Of a DNA stretch of 64,000 nucleotides, positions 1 to 10,401 are shown in pieces (within the stretch, counting starts at the first letter, position 1; each line of letters begins with the position of its first letter). The stretch is from contig CM072810.1 of the NCBI GenBank assembly GCA_037013495.1, forward strand, positions 29,913,843 through 29,977,842. The letters are read 5' to 3'. Source of the DNA: Hippophae tibetana (Eukaryota > Streptophyta > Magnoliopsida > Rosales > Elaeagnaceae). The translations under genes were made by a program, and so were the position numbers. The notes beneath the pieces were generated by a model. That model ran no database searches. It was not told the origin of the DNA and saw only the letters and a program-made list of their open reading frames with translations.

Positions 1-451
1 ATTAGATTGAGAAATTCATTCCAATAATACCTTATCATTTTCAAGCCAAAGTTACCTTGCTTTAGTCCATTTACAAGCCCACTGAACATACTCTTAAATG
101 AATCAGTTGGGCAAGTATTCGAACTACATAACTTGTGGCCAAGATGAGAGCAATCTACTTTCGAGGAGGGAAAGAACTTAGGTCTCAAGACATCAAGGAT
201 AGTGGATCGAGCGAACATGTTTTTGACCAAATTGCTAGAAATGATGACTCTAATCCCAATGAAGAGAAAATGGCTCTACTTACGGAGAGATTTACCAAAT
301 TTCTTAGAAAGAAGAGACCCATTTTTTTGGATTATTTAAAAAAAGGTAATTAGAGGTCTAAAATGATTATTACGATGAATTTAAAATTGTACTTCTTCGA
401 AACAACTTGAATGATTTTGGAGACCACTCATATAAGCATTTCAACATTTAA

Positions 452-467
452 ATAATTCTAGAATTAT
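452..467. repeat. Conserved 16-bp palindrome (first copy)
   Basis: ATAATTCTAGAATTAT is a perfect palindrome about 125 bases before each monomer end. It is present in almost every monomer. Exceptions seen are AATTGTAGAATT near 27660, 30026 and 44221, and AATTTTAGAATT near 54262. Its core TTCTAGAA fits the inverted nTTCnnGAAn module bound by heat-shock factors. A single two-box module is usually weak, so a regulatory role is only a possibility. Confidence 0.75.
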
Positions 468-495
468 GAAGTTGAATTGAAGTTTGGAATTCTAT

Positions 496-538
496 AACAT
501 GCAAGAGGATGAAACTTTTGACAAAGTCTTTGCATGTT
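496..538 (+). repeat. Two-tier inverted repeat / potential stem-loop (first copy)
   Basis: Outer arms AACATGCAA (496-504) and TTGCATGTT (530-538) are exact reverse complements. Between them ACTTT (514-518) and AAAGT (523-527) form an inner stem with a TGAC loop. The arrangement recurs in most monomers. Monomers with a C-type tail read GTCCTTGCATG, which extends the outer stem. Most zone I D monomers have AACATGAAA with TTTCATGTT, keeping the pairing by a change on both sides. Confidence 0.65.
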
Positions 539-1775
539 TTTCAAACATTATCAAGTACTTGTAAAACTTAGGTGGACCTATCATTAAAGAAAATTAGATT
601 GAGAAATTCATACCTATAATACCTTATCATTTTCAAGCCAAAGTTACCTTGCTTTAGTCCATTTACAAGCCCACTGAACATACTCTTAAATGAATCAGTT
701 GGGCAAGTATTTGAACTACATAACTTGTGGCCAAGATGAGAGCAATCTACTTTCGAGGAGGGAAAAAACTTAGGTCTCAAGACATCAAGGATAGTTGATC
801 GAGCGAACATGTTTTTGACCAAATTGTTAGAAATGATGACTCTAATCCCAATGAAGAGAAAATGGCTCTACTTACGGAGAGATTTACCAAATTTCTTAGA
901 AAGAAGAGACCTTTTTTTTTGGATTATTTAAAAAAAGGTAATTAGAGGTCTAAAATAATTATTACGATTAATTTAAAATTGTACTTCTTCGAAACAACAT
1001 GAATGATTTTGGAGACCACTCATATAAGCATTTCCACATTTAAATAATTCTAGAATTATGACGTTGAATTGAAGTTTGGATTTCTATAACATGCAAGAGG
1101 ATGAAACTTTTGACAAAGTCCTTGCATGTTTTTCAAACATTATCATGTACTTGTAAAACTTAAGTGGACCTATTAGTAAAGAAAATTAGACTGAGAAATT
1201 CATTCCTATAATACCTTATCATTTTCAAGCCAAAGTTACCTTGCTTTAGTCCATGTAGAAGCCCATTAAACATACTCTTAAATGAATCTGTTGGGCAAGT
1301 ATTCGAACTGCATCACTTTTGGTCGAGATAGAGCATTCTACTTTCGAGGAGGGTAAGAACTTGGCCCTCAAGACATCAAGGATAGTGGTCCGATCGAACA
1401 TGATTTTGACCCAATTGTTAAAAATAATGACTCTAATCCCAATGAAGAGAAAAAGGCTCTACTTGCCGAGAGATTAACCAAATTTTTTAGAAAGAAGAAA
1501 CCTTTTTTTTATGATTATTTAAAAAAGGGTAATTAGAGCTCTCAAATGATTATTACGATGAATTTAAAATTGTACTTCTTGAAAACTACATGAATGATTT
1601 TGGAGACCACTCATATAAGCATTTCGACATTTAAATAATTCTAGAATTATGAAGTTGAATTGAAGTTTGGAATTCTATAACATGAAATAGGATGAAACTT
1701 TTGACAAAGTCTTTTCATGTTTTTCAAACATTACCAAGTACTTGTAAAACTTAGGTGGACCTATTAGTAAAGAAA

Positions 1776-2368
1776 ATTAGATTGAGAAATTCATACCTAT
1801 AATACCTTATCATTTTCAAGCCAAAGTTACCTTGCTTTAGTCCATTTACAAGCCCACTGAACATACTCTTAAATGAATCCGTTGGGCAAGTATTCGAACT
1901 ACATAACTTGTGGCCAAGATGAGAGCAATCAACTTTCGAGGAGGGAAAGAACTTAGGTCTCAAGACATCAAGGATAGTGGATCGAGCGAACATGTTTTTG
2001 ACCAAATTGCTAGAAATGATGACTCTAATCCCAATGAAGAGAAAATGGCTCTACTTACGGAGAGATTAACCAAATTTCTTAGAAAGAAGAGACCCCTTTT
2101 TTTATGATTATTTAAAAAAGGGTAATTAGAGCTCTCAAATGATTATTACAATGAATTTAAAATTGTACTTCTTGAAAACTACATGAATGATTTTGGAGAC
2201 CACTCATATAAGCATTTCGACATTTAAATAATTCTAGAATTATGAAGTTGAATTGAAGTTTGGAATTCTATAACATGAAATAGGATGAAACTTTTGACAA
2301 AGTCTTTTCATGTTTTTCAAACATTATCAAGTACTTGTAAAACTTAGGTGGACCTATTAGTAAAGAAA
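1776..2368 (+). repeat. Hybrid monomer, A head and D tail (593 bp)
   Basis: The head starts with a B-like ATACCTATA word. It then shows A markers (CCATTTACAAG, GTGGATCG) and a rare AATCCGTTGGG variant. From GAGATTAACC onward it carries D markers: ATGATTATTT, GAGCTCTC, CATGAAATAGG and CTTTTCATG. The switch lies around 2061-2105, near the T-tract, and accounts for the extra length. The same AATCCGTTGGG variant and the same A-to-D switch occur in the monomer at 24247, so the two share ancestry. Confidence 0.8.
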
Positions 2369-5326
2369 ATTAGATTGAGAAATTCATTCCAATAATACCT
2401 TATCATTTTCAAGCCAAAGTTACCTTGCTTTAGTCCATTTACAAGCCCACTGAACATACTCTTAAATGAATCAGTTGGGCAAGTATTCGAACTACATAAC
2501 TTGTGGCCAAGATGAGAGCAATCTACTTTCGAGGAGGGAAAGAACTTAGGTCTCAAGACATCAAGGATAGTGGATCGAGCGAACATGTTTTTGACCAAAT
2601 TGCTAGAAATGATGACTCTAATCCCAATGAAGAGAAAATGGCTCTACTTACGGAGAGATTTACCAAATTTCTTAGAAAGAAGAGACCCCTTTTTTTGGAT
2701 TATTTAAAAAAAGGTAATTAGAGGTCTAAAATGATTATTACGATGAATTTAAAATTGTACTTCTTCGAAACAACTTGAATGATTTTGGAGACCACTCATA
2801 TAAGCATTTCAACATTTAAATAATTCTAGAATTATGAAGTTGAATTGAAGTTTGGAATTCTATAACATGCAAGAGGATGAAACTTTTGACAAAGTCTTTG
2901 CATGTTTTTCAAACATTATCAAGTACTTGTAAAACTTAGGTGGACCTATCATTAAAGAAAATTAGATTGAGAAATTCATACCTATAATACCTTATCATTT
3001 TCAAGCCAAAGTTACCTTGCTTTAGTCCATTTACAAGCCCACTGAACATACTCTTAAATGAATCAGTTGGGCAAGTATTTGAACTACATAACTTGTGGCC
3101 AAGATGAGAGCAATCTACTTTCGAGGAGGGAAAAAACTTAGGTCTCAAGACATCAAGGATAGTTGATCGAGCGAACATGTTTTTGACCAAATTGTTAGAA
3201 ATGATGACTCTAATCCCAATGAAGAGAAAATGGCTCTACTTACGGAGAGATTTACCAAATTTCTTAGAAAGAAGAGACCTTTTTTTTTGGATTATTTAAA
3301 AAAAGGTAATTAGAGGTCTAAAATAATTATTACGATTAATTTAAAATTGTACTTCTTCGAAACAACATGAATGATTTTGGAGACCACTCATATAAGCATT
3401 TCCACATTTAAATAATTCTAGAATTATGACGTTGAATTGAAGTTTGGAATTCTATAACATGCAAGAGGATGAAACTTTTGACAAAGTCTTTGCATGTTTT
3501 TCAAACATTATCAAGTACTTGTAAAACTTAGGTGGACCTATCATTAAAGAAAATTAGATTGAGAAATTCATACCTATAATACCTTATCATTTTCAAGCCA
3601 AAGTTACCTTGCTTTAGTCCATTTACAAGCCCACTGAACATACTCTTAAATGAATCAGTTGGGCAAGTATTTGAACTACATAACTTGTGGCCAAGATGAG
3701 AGCAATCTACTTTCGAGGAGGGAAAAAACTTAGGTCTCAAGACATCAAGGATAGTTGATCGAGCAAACATGTTTTTGACCAAATTGTTAGAAATGATGAC
3801 TCTAATCCCAATGAAGAGAAAATGGCTCTACTTACGGAGAGATTTACCAAATTTCTTAGAAAGAAGAGACCTTTTTTTTTGGATTATTTAAAAAAAGGTA
3901 ATTAGAGGTCTAAAATAATTATTACGATTAATTTAAAATTGTACTTCTTCGAAACAACATGAATGATTTTGGAGACCACTCATATAAGCATTTCCACATT
4001 TAAATAATTCTAGAATTATGACGTTGAATTGAAGTTTGGATTTCTATAACATGCAAGAGGATGAAACTTTTGACAAAATCTTTGCATGTTTTTCAAACAT
4101 TATCAAGTACTTGTAAAACTTAGGTGGACCTATTAGTAAAGAAAATTAGATTGAGAAATTCATTCCTATAATACCTTATCATTTTCAAGCCAAAGTTACC
4201 TTGCTTTAGTCCATGTAGAAGCCCATTGAACATACTCTTAAATGAATCTGTTGGGCAAGTATTCGAACTGCATCACTTTTGGCCGACATAGAGCAATCTA
4301 CTTTCGAGGAGGGAAAGAACTTGGCCCTCAAGACATCAAGGATAGTGGTCCGAGCAAACATGATTTTGACCCAATTGTTAGAAATGATGACTCTAATCCC
4401 AATGAAGAGAAAAAGGCTCTACTTGCCGAGAGATTAACCAAACTTTTTAGAAAGAAGAAACCTTTTTTTTATGATTATTAAAAAAAAGGTAATTAGAGCT
4501 CTCAAATGATTATTACAATGAATTTAAAATTGTACTTCTTGAAAACAACATGAATGATTTTTTAGACCACTCATATAAGCATTTCAACATTTAAATAATT
4601 CTAGAATTATGAAGTTGAATTGAAGTTTGGAATTCTATAACATGCAAGAGGATGAAACTTTTGACAAAGTCCTTGCATGTTTTTCAAACATTATCATGTA
4701 CTTGTAAAACTTAAGTGGACCTATTAGTAAAGAAAATTAGATTGAGAAATTCATTCCTATAATACCTTATCATTTTCAAGCCAAAGTTACCTTGCTTTAG
4801 TCCATGTAGAAGCCCATTAAACATACTCTTAAATGAATCTGTTGGGCAAGTATTCGAACTGCATCACTTTTGGTCGAGATAGAGCATTCTACTTTCGAGG
4901 AGGGTAAGAACTTGGCCCTCAAGACATCAAGGATAGTGGTCCGATCGAACATGATTTTGACCCAATTGTTAAAAATGATGACTCTAATCCCAATGAAGAG
5001 AAAAAGGCTCTACTTGCCGAGAGATTAACCAAATTTTTTAGAAAGAAGAAACCTTTTTTTTATGATTATTTAAAAAAGGGTAATTAGAGCTCTCAAATGA
5101 TTATTACGATGAATTTAAAATTGTACTTCTTGAAAACTACATGAATGATTTTGGAGCCCACTCATATAAGCATTTCGACATTTAAATAATTCTAGAATTA
5201 TGAAGTTGAATTGAAGTTTGGAATTCTATAACATGAAATAGGATGAAACTTTTGACAAAGTCTTTTCATGTTTTTCAAACATTACCAAGTACTTGTAAAA
5301 CTTAGGTGGACCTATTAGTAAAGAAA
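2369..5326 (+). repeat. Five-monomer HOR variant A-B-B-C-D
   Basis: Monomers start at 2369 (A), 2961 (B), 3553 (B), 4145 (C) and 4736 (D). The second B is a near-exact tandem copy of the first; both follow a TATCATTAAAG tail and carry GTATTTGAAC. Differences are few, for example GGAATTCT in one and GGATTTCT in the other. The D monomer shares a rare AATTGTTAAAAAT variant with the D at 1185, linking this block to the first one. Confidence 0.85.
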
Positions 5327-7099
5327 ATTAGATTGAGAAATTCATACCTATAATACCTTATCATTTTCAAGCCAAAGTTACCTTGCTTTAGTCCATTTAC
5401 AAGCCCACTGAACATACTCTTAAATGAATCAGTTGGGCAAGTATTCGAACTACATAACTTGTGGCCAAGATGAGAGCAATCTACTTTCGAGGAGGGAAAA
5501 AACTTAGGTCTCAAGACATCAAGGATAGTTGATCGAGCGAACATGTTTTTGACCTAATTGTTAGAAATGATGACTCTAATCCCAATGAAGAGAAAATGGC
5601 TCTACTTACGGAGAGATTTACCAAATTTCTTAGAAAGAAGAGACCCTTTTTTTGGATTATTTAAAAAAAGGTAATTAGAGGTCTAAAATAATTATTACGA
5701 TTAATTTAAAATTGTACTTCTTCGAAACAACATGAATGATTTTGGAGACCACTCATATAAGCATTTCCACATTTAAATAATTCTAGAATTATGACGTTGA
5801 ATTGAAGTTTGGATTTCTATAACATGCAAGAGGATGAAACTTTTGACAAAAGCTTTGCATGTTTTTCAAACATTATCAAGTACTTGTAAAACTTAGGTGG
5901 ACCTATTAGTAAAGAAAATTAGATTGAGAAATTCATTCCTATAATACCTTATCATTTTCAAGCCAAAGTTACCTTGCTTTAGTCCATGTAGAAGCCCATT
6001 GAACATACTCTTAAATGAATCTGTTGGGCAAGTATTCGAACTGCATCACTTTTGGCCGACATAGAGCAATCTACTTTCGAGGAGGGAAAGAACTTGGCCC
6101 TCAAGACATCAAGGATAGTGGTCCGAGCAAACATGATTTTGACCCAATTGTTAGAAATGATGACTCTAATCCCAATGAAGAGAAAAAGGCTCTACTTGCC
6201 GAGAGATTAACCAAACTTTTTAGAAAGAAGAAACCTTTTTTTTATGATTATTTAAAAAAAGGTAATTAGAGCTCTCAAATGATTATTACAATGAATTTAA
6301 AATTGTACTTCTTGAAAACAACATGAATGATTTTTTAGACCACTCATATAAGCATTTCAACATTTAAATAATTCTAGAATTATGAAGTTGAATTGAAGTT
6401 TGGAATTCTATAACATGCAAGAGGATGAAACTTTTGACAAAGTCCTTGCATGTTTTTCAAACATTATCATGTACTTGTAAAACTTAAGTGGACCTATTAG
6501 TAAAGAAAATTAGATTGAGAAATTCATTCCTATAATACCTTATCATTTTCAAGCCAAAGTTACCTTGCTTTAGTCCATGTAGAAGCCCATTAAACATACT
6601 CTTAAATGAATCTGTTGGGCAAGTATTCGAACTGCATCACTTTTGGTCGAGATAGAGCATTCTACTTTCGAGGAGGGTAAGAACTTGGCCCTCAAGACAT
6701 CAAGGATAGTGGTCCGATCGAACATGATTTTGACCCAATTGTTAGAAATGATGACTCTAATCCCAATGAAGAGAAAAAGGCTCTACGTGCCGAGAGATTA
6801 ACCAAATTGTTTAGAAAGAAGAAACCTTTTTTTTATGATTATTTAAAAAAGGGTAATTAGAGCTCTCAAATGATTATTACAATGAATTTAAAATTGTACT
6901 TCTTGAAAACTACATGAATGATTTTGGAGACCACTCATATAAGCATTTCGACATATTAATAATTCTAGAATTATGAAGTTGAATTGAAGTTTGGAATTCT
7001 ATAACATGAAATAGGATGAAACTTTTGACAAAGTCTTTTCATGTTTTTCAAACATTACCAAGTACTTGTAAAACTTAGGTGGACCTATTAGTAAAGAAA
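5327..7099 (+). repeat. Three-monomer HOR variant B-C-D (no A)
   Basis: Monomers start at 5327 (B), 5918 (C) and 6509 (D). The type A monomer expected before B is missing. Rare variants are GACCTAATTG near 5550, CAAAAGCTTTGC near 5850 and CTACGTGCCGAG near 6783. All three recur one HOR length (2365 bp) downstream, so this block was copied together with the A monomer at 7100. Confidence 0.85.
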
Positions 7100-9464
7100 A
7101 TTAGATTGAGAAATTCATTCCAATAATACCTTATCATTTTCAAGCCAAAGTTACCTTGCTTTAGTCCATTTACAAGCCCACTGAACATACTCTTAAATGA
7201 ATCAGTTGGGCAAGTATTCGAACTACATAACTTGTGGCCAAGATGAGAGCAATCTACTTTCGAGGAGGGAAAGAACTTAGGTCTCAAGACATCAAGGATA
7301 GTGGATCGAGCGAACATGTTTTTGACCAAATTGCTAGAAATGATGACTCTAATCCCAATGAAGAGAAAATGGCTCTACTTACGGAGAGATTTACCAAATT
7401 TCTTAGAAAGAAGAGACCCCTTTTTTTGGATTATTTAAAAAAAGGTAATTAGAGGTCTAAAATGATTATTACGATGAATTTAAAATTGTACTTCTTCGAA
7501 ACAACTTGAATGATTTTGGAGACCACTCATATAAGCATTTCAACATTTAAATAATTCTAGAATTATGAAGTTGAATTGAAGTTTGGAATTCTATAACATG
7601 CAAGAGGATGAAACTTTTGACAAAGTCTTTGCATGTTTTTCAAACATTACCAAGTACTTGTAAAACTTAGGTGGACCTATTAGTAAAGAAAATTAGATTG
7701 AAAAATTCATACCTATAATACCTTATCATTTTCAAGCCAAAGTTACCTTGCTTTAGTCCATTTACAAGCCCACTGAACATACTCTTAAATGAATCAGTTG
7801 GGCAAGTATTCGAACTACATAACTTGTGGCCAAGATGAGAGCAATCTACTTTCGAGGAGGGAAAAAACTTAGGTCTCAAGACATCAAGGATAGTTGATCG
7901 AGCGAACATGTTTTTGACCTAATTGTTAGAAATGATGACTCTAATCCCAATGAAGAGAAAATGGCTCTACTTACGGAGAGATTTACCAAATTTCTTAGAA
8001 AGAAGAGACCCTTTTTTTGGATTATTTAAAAAAAGGTAATTAGAGGTCTAAAATAATTATTACGATTAATTTAAAATTGTACTTCTTCGAAACAACATGA
8101 ATGATTTTGGAGACCACTCATATAAGCATTTCCACATTTAAATAATTCTAGAATTATGACGTTGAATTGAAGTTTGGATTTCTATAACATGCAAGAGGAT
8201 GAAACTTTTGACAAAAGCTTTGCATGTTTTTCAAACATTATCAAGTACTTGTAAAACTTAGGTGGACCTATTAGTAAAGAAAATTAGATTGAGAAATTCA
8301 TTCCTATAATACCTTATCATTTTCAAGCCAAAGTTACCTTGCTTTAGTCCATGTAGAAGCCCATTGAACATACTCTTAAATGAATCTGTTGGGCAAGTAT
8401 TCGAACTGCATCACTTTTGGCCGACATAGAGCAATCTACTTTCGAGGAGGGAAAGAACTTGGCCCTCAAGACATCAAGGATAGTGGTCCGAGCAAACATG
8501 ATTTTGACCCAATTGTTAGAAATGATGACTCTAATCCCAATGAAGAGAAAAAGGCTCTACTTGCCGAGAGATTAACCAAACTTTTTAGAAAGAAGAAACC
8601 TTTTTTTTATGATTATTTAAAAAAAGGTAATTAGAGCTCTCAAATGATTATTACAATGAATTTAAAATTGTACTTCTTGAAAACAACATGAATGATTTTT
8701 TAGACCACTCATATAAGCATTTCAACATTTAAATAATTCTAGAATTATGAAGTTGAATTGAAGTTTGGAATTCTATAACATGCAAGAGGATGAAACTTTT
8801 GACAAAGTCCTTGCATGTTTTTCAAACATTATCATGTACTTGTAAAACTTAAGTGGACCTATTAGTAAAGAAAATTAGATTGAGAAATTCATTCCTATAA
8901 TACCTTATCATTTTCAAGCCAAAGTTACCTTGCTTTAGTCCATGTAGAAGCCCATTAAACATACTCTTAAATGAATCTGTTGGGCAAGTATTCGAACTGC
9001 ATCACTTTTGGTCGAGATAGAGCATTCTACTTTCGAGGAGGGTAAGAACTTGGCCCTCAAGACATCAAGGATAGTGGTCCGATCGAACATGATTTTGACC
9101 CAATTGTTAGAAATGATGACTCTAATCCCAATGAAGAGAAAAAGGCTCTACGTGCCGAGAGATTAACCAAATTGTTTAGAAAGAAGAAACCTTTTTTTTA
9201 TGATTATTTAAAAAAGGGTAATTAGAGCTCTCAAATGATTATTACAATGAATTTAAAATTGTACTTCTTGAAAACTACATGAATGATTTTGGAGACCACT
9301 CATATAAGCATTTCGACATTTAAATAATTCTAGAATTATGAAGTTGAATTGAAGTTCGGAATTCTATAACATGAAATAGGATGAAACTTTTGACAAAGTC
9401 TTTTCATGTTTTTCAAACATTACCAAGTACTTGTAAAACTTAGGTGGACCTATTAGTAAAGAAA
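7100..9464 (+). repeat. Canonical four-monomer HOR A-B-C-D
   Basis: Monomers start at 7100 (A), 7692 (B), 8283 (C) and 8874 (D), total 2365 bp. B, C and D repeat the rare variants of the preceding block, so 5327-7691 and 7692-10056 are very young tandem duplicates. Visible differences are few, for example ACATATTAATAATT near 6951 against the usual ACATTTAAATAATT near 9315. Confidence 0.88.
8380..8634 (+). pseudogene. gag-tail remnant in a C monomer, 84-codon open frame
   Basis: This ATG-started frame of 84 codons is the longest + strand opening in type C monomers and recurs nearly unchanged in most of them. Only its second half (NDDSNPNEEKKALLAERL through RKKK) resembles gag tail. Its first half is out of the ancestral frame, which is seen instead as NLALKT in another phase. 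It ends at TAG in the join between gag fragments. There is no promoter or codon-use support for a functional peptide. Confidence 0.5.
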
Positions 9465-10166
9465 ATTAGATTGAGAAATTCATTCCAATAATACCTTATC
9501 ATTTTCAAGCCAAAGTTACCTTGCTTTAGTCCATTTACAAGCCCACTGAACATACTCTTAAATGAATCAGTTGGGCAAGTATTCGAACTACATAACTTGT
9601 GGCCAAGATGAGAGCAATCTACTTTCGAGGAGGGAAAGAACTTAGGTCTCAAGACATCAAGGATAGTGGATCGAGCGAACATGTTTTTGACCAAATTGCT
9701 AGAAATGATGACTCTAATCCCAATGAAGAGAAAATGGCTCTACTTACGGAGAGATTTACCAAATTTCTTAGAAAGAAGAGACCCCTTTTTTTGGATTATT
9801 TAAAAAAAGGTAATTAGAGGTCTAAAATGATTATTACGATGAATTTAAAATTGTACTTCTTCGAAACAACTTGAATGATTTTGGAGACCACTCATATAAG
9901 CATTTCAACATTTAAATAATTCTAGAATTATGAAGTTGAATTGAAGTTTGGAATTCTATAACATGCAAGAGGATGAAACTTTTGACAAAGTCTTTGCATG
10001 TTTTTCAAACATTATCAAGTACTTGTAAAACTTAGGTGGACCTATTATCAAAGAAAATTAGATTGAGAAATTCATACCTATAATACCTTATCATTTTCAA
10101 GCCAAAGTTACCTTGCTTTAGTCCATTTACAAGCCCACTGAACATACTCTTAAATGAATCAGTTGG

Positions 10167-10401
10167 GCAAGTATTCGAACTACATAACTTGTGGCCAAGA
10201 TGAGAGCAATCTACTTTCGAGGAGGGAAAAAACTTAGGTCTCAAGACATCAAGGATAGTTGATCGAGCGAACATGTTTTTGACCAAATTGTTAGAAATGA
10301 TGACTCTAATCTCAATGAAGATAAAATGGCTCTACTTACGGAGAGATTTACCAAATTTCTTAGAAAGAAGAGACCCTTTTTTTGGATTATTTAAAAAAAG
10401 G
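10167..10401 (+). pseudogene. gag-tail remnant in a B monomer
   Basis: In this type B copy the same gag tail is visible but interrupted: an in-frame TGA (in AGTTGATCG) precedes the NDDSN-like acidic stretch and the ALLTERF.KFLRKK basic helix. The segment runs into the T-tract and ends at the join with the next gag fragment. Equivalent sequence lies at the same offset in every monomer. It is included as a representative of B-type decay and is not a gene. Confidence 0.55.
10375..10401 (+). repeat. T-tract/A-tract inverted repeat at the gag-fragment join
   Basis: CCTTTTTTT (10375-10383) and AAAAAAAGG (10393-10401) are exact reverse complements around a nine-base GGATTATTT spacer. An equivalent structure lies about 320-345 bases into every monomer. 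C and D monomers have ATGATTATTT after the T-tract in place of GGATTATTT. T-tract and A-tract lengths differ by one or two bases between copies and explain much of the 590-594 bp length range. The structure sits where the end of one gag fragment meets the start of the next. Confidence 0.7.

Larger units (their letters stand above)
1..1775 (+). repeat. Three-monomer block A-B/C-D
   Basis: Monomers start at 1 (type A), 593 (type B) and 1185 (type D). The B monomer carries B markers (AGTTGATCG, TCCACATTT, GACGTTG, GGATTTCT). Its last ~65 bases switch to the tail normally found on C monomers (GTCCTTGCATG, CATGTAC, CTTAAGTGG) just before a D monomer. This looks like an unequal exchange between a B tail and a C tail that removed one C monomer. 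The first two monomers closely match those at 2369 and 2961, offset 2368 bp. Confidence 0.85.

Noticed and set aside
150-185. CENP-B-box-like motif around TTTCGAGGAGGG
   Set aside because: The spacing and essential bases of the CENP-B box (TTCG, A and CGGG positions) are not matched, and plants lack a clear CENP-B box requirement.
300-345. T-tract as a transcription terminator
   Set aside because: A T-run flanked by an A-run could end RNA polymerase III transcription, but I see no polymerase III A/B boxes or RNA gene upstream.
135-353. Short + strand open frames of 65-84 codons as real small genes
   Set aside because: They recur at a fixed monomer offset, only their second halves fit gag tail, and they are broken in many copies. 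They are best read as pseudogene remnants.
452-467. Functional heat-shock promoter
   Set aside because: Each monomer has only one two-box module and no recognisable core promoter or downstream gene. It is kept as a hypothesis in the findings only.
568-822. - strand 84-codon frames as a conserved protein family
   Set aside because: They lie exactly opposite the gag remnant, resemble no family I recognise, and their conservation is explained by array homogenisation.
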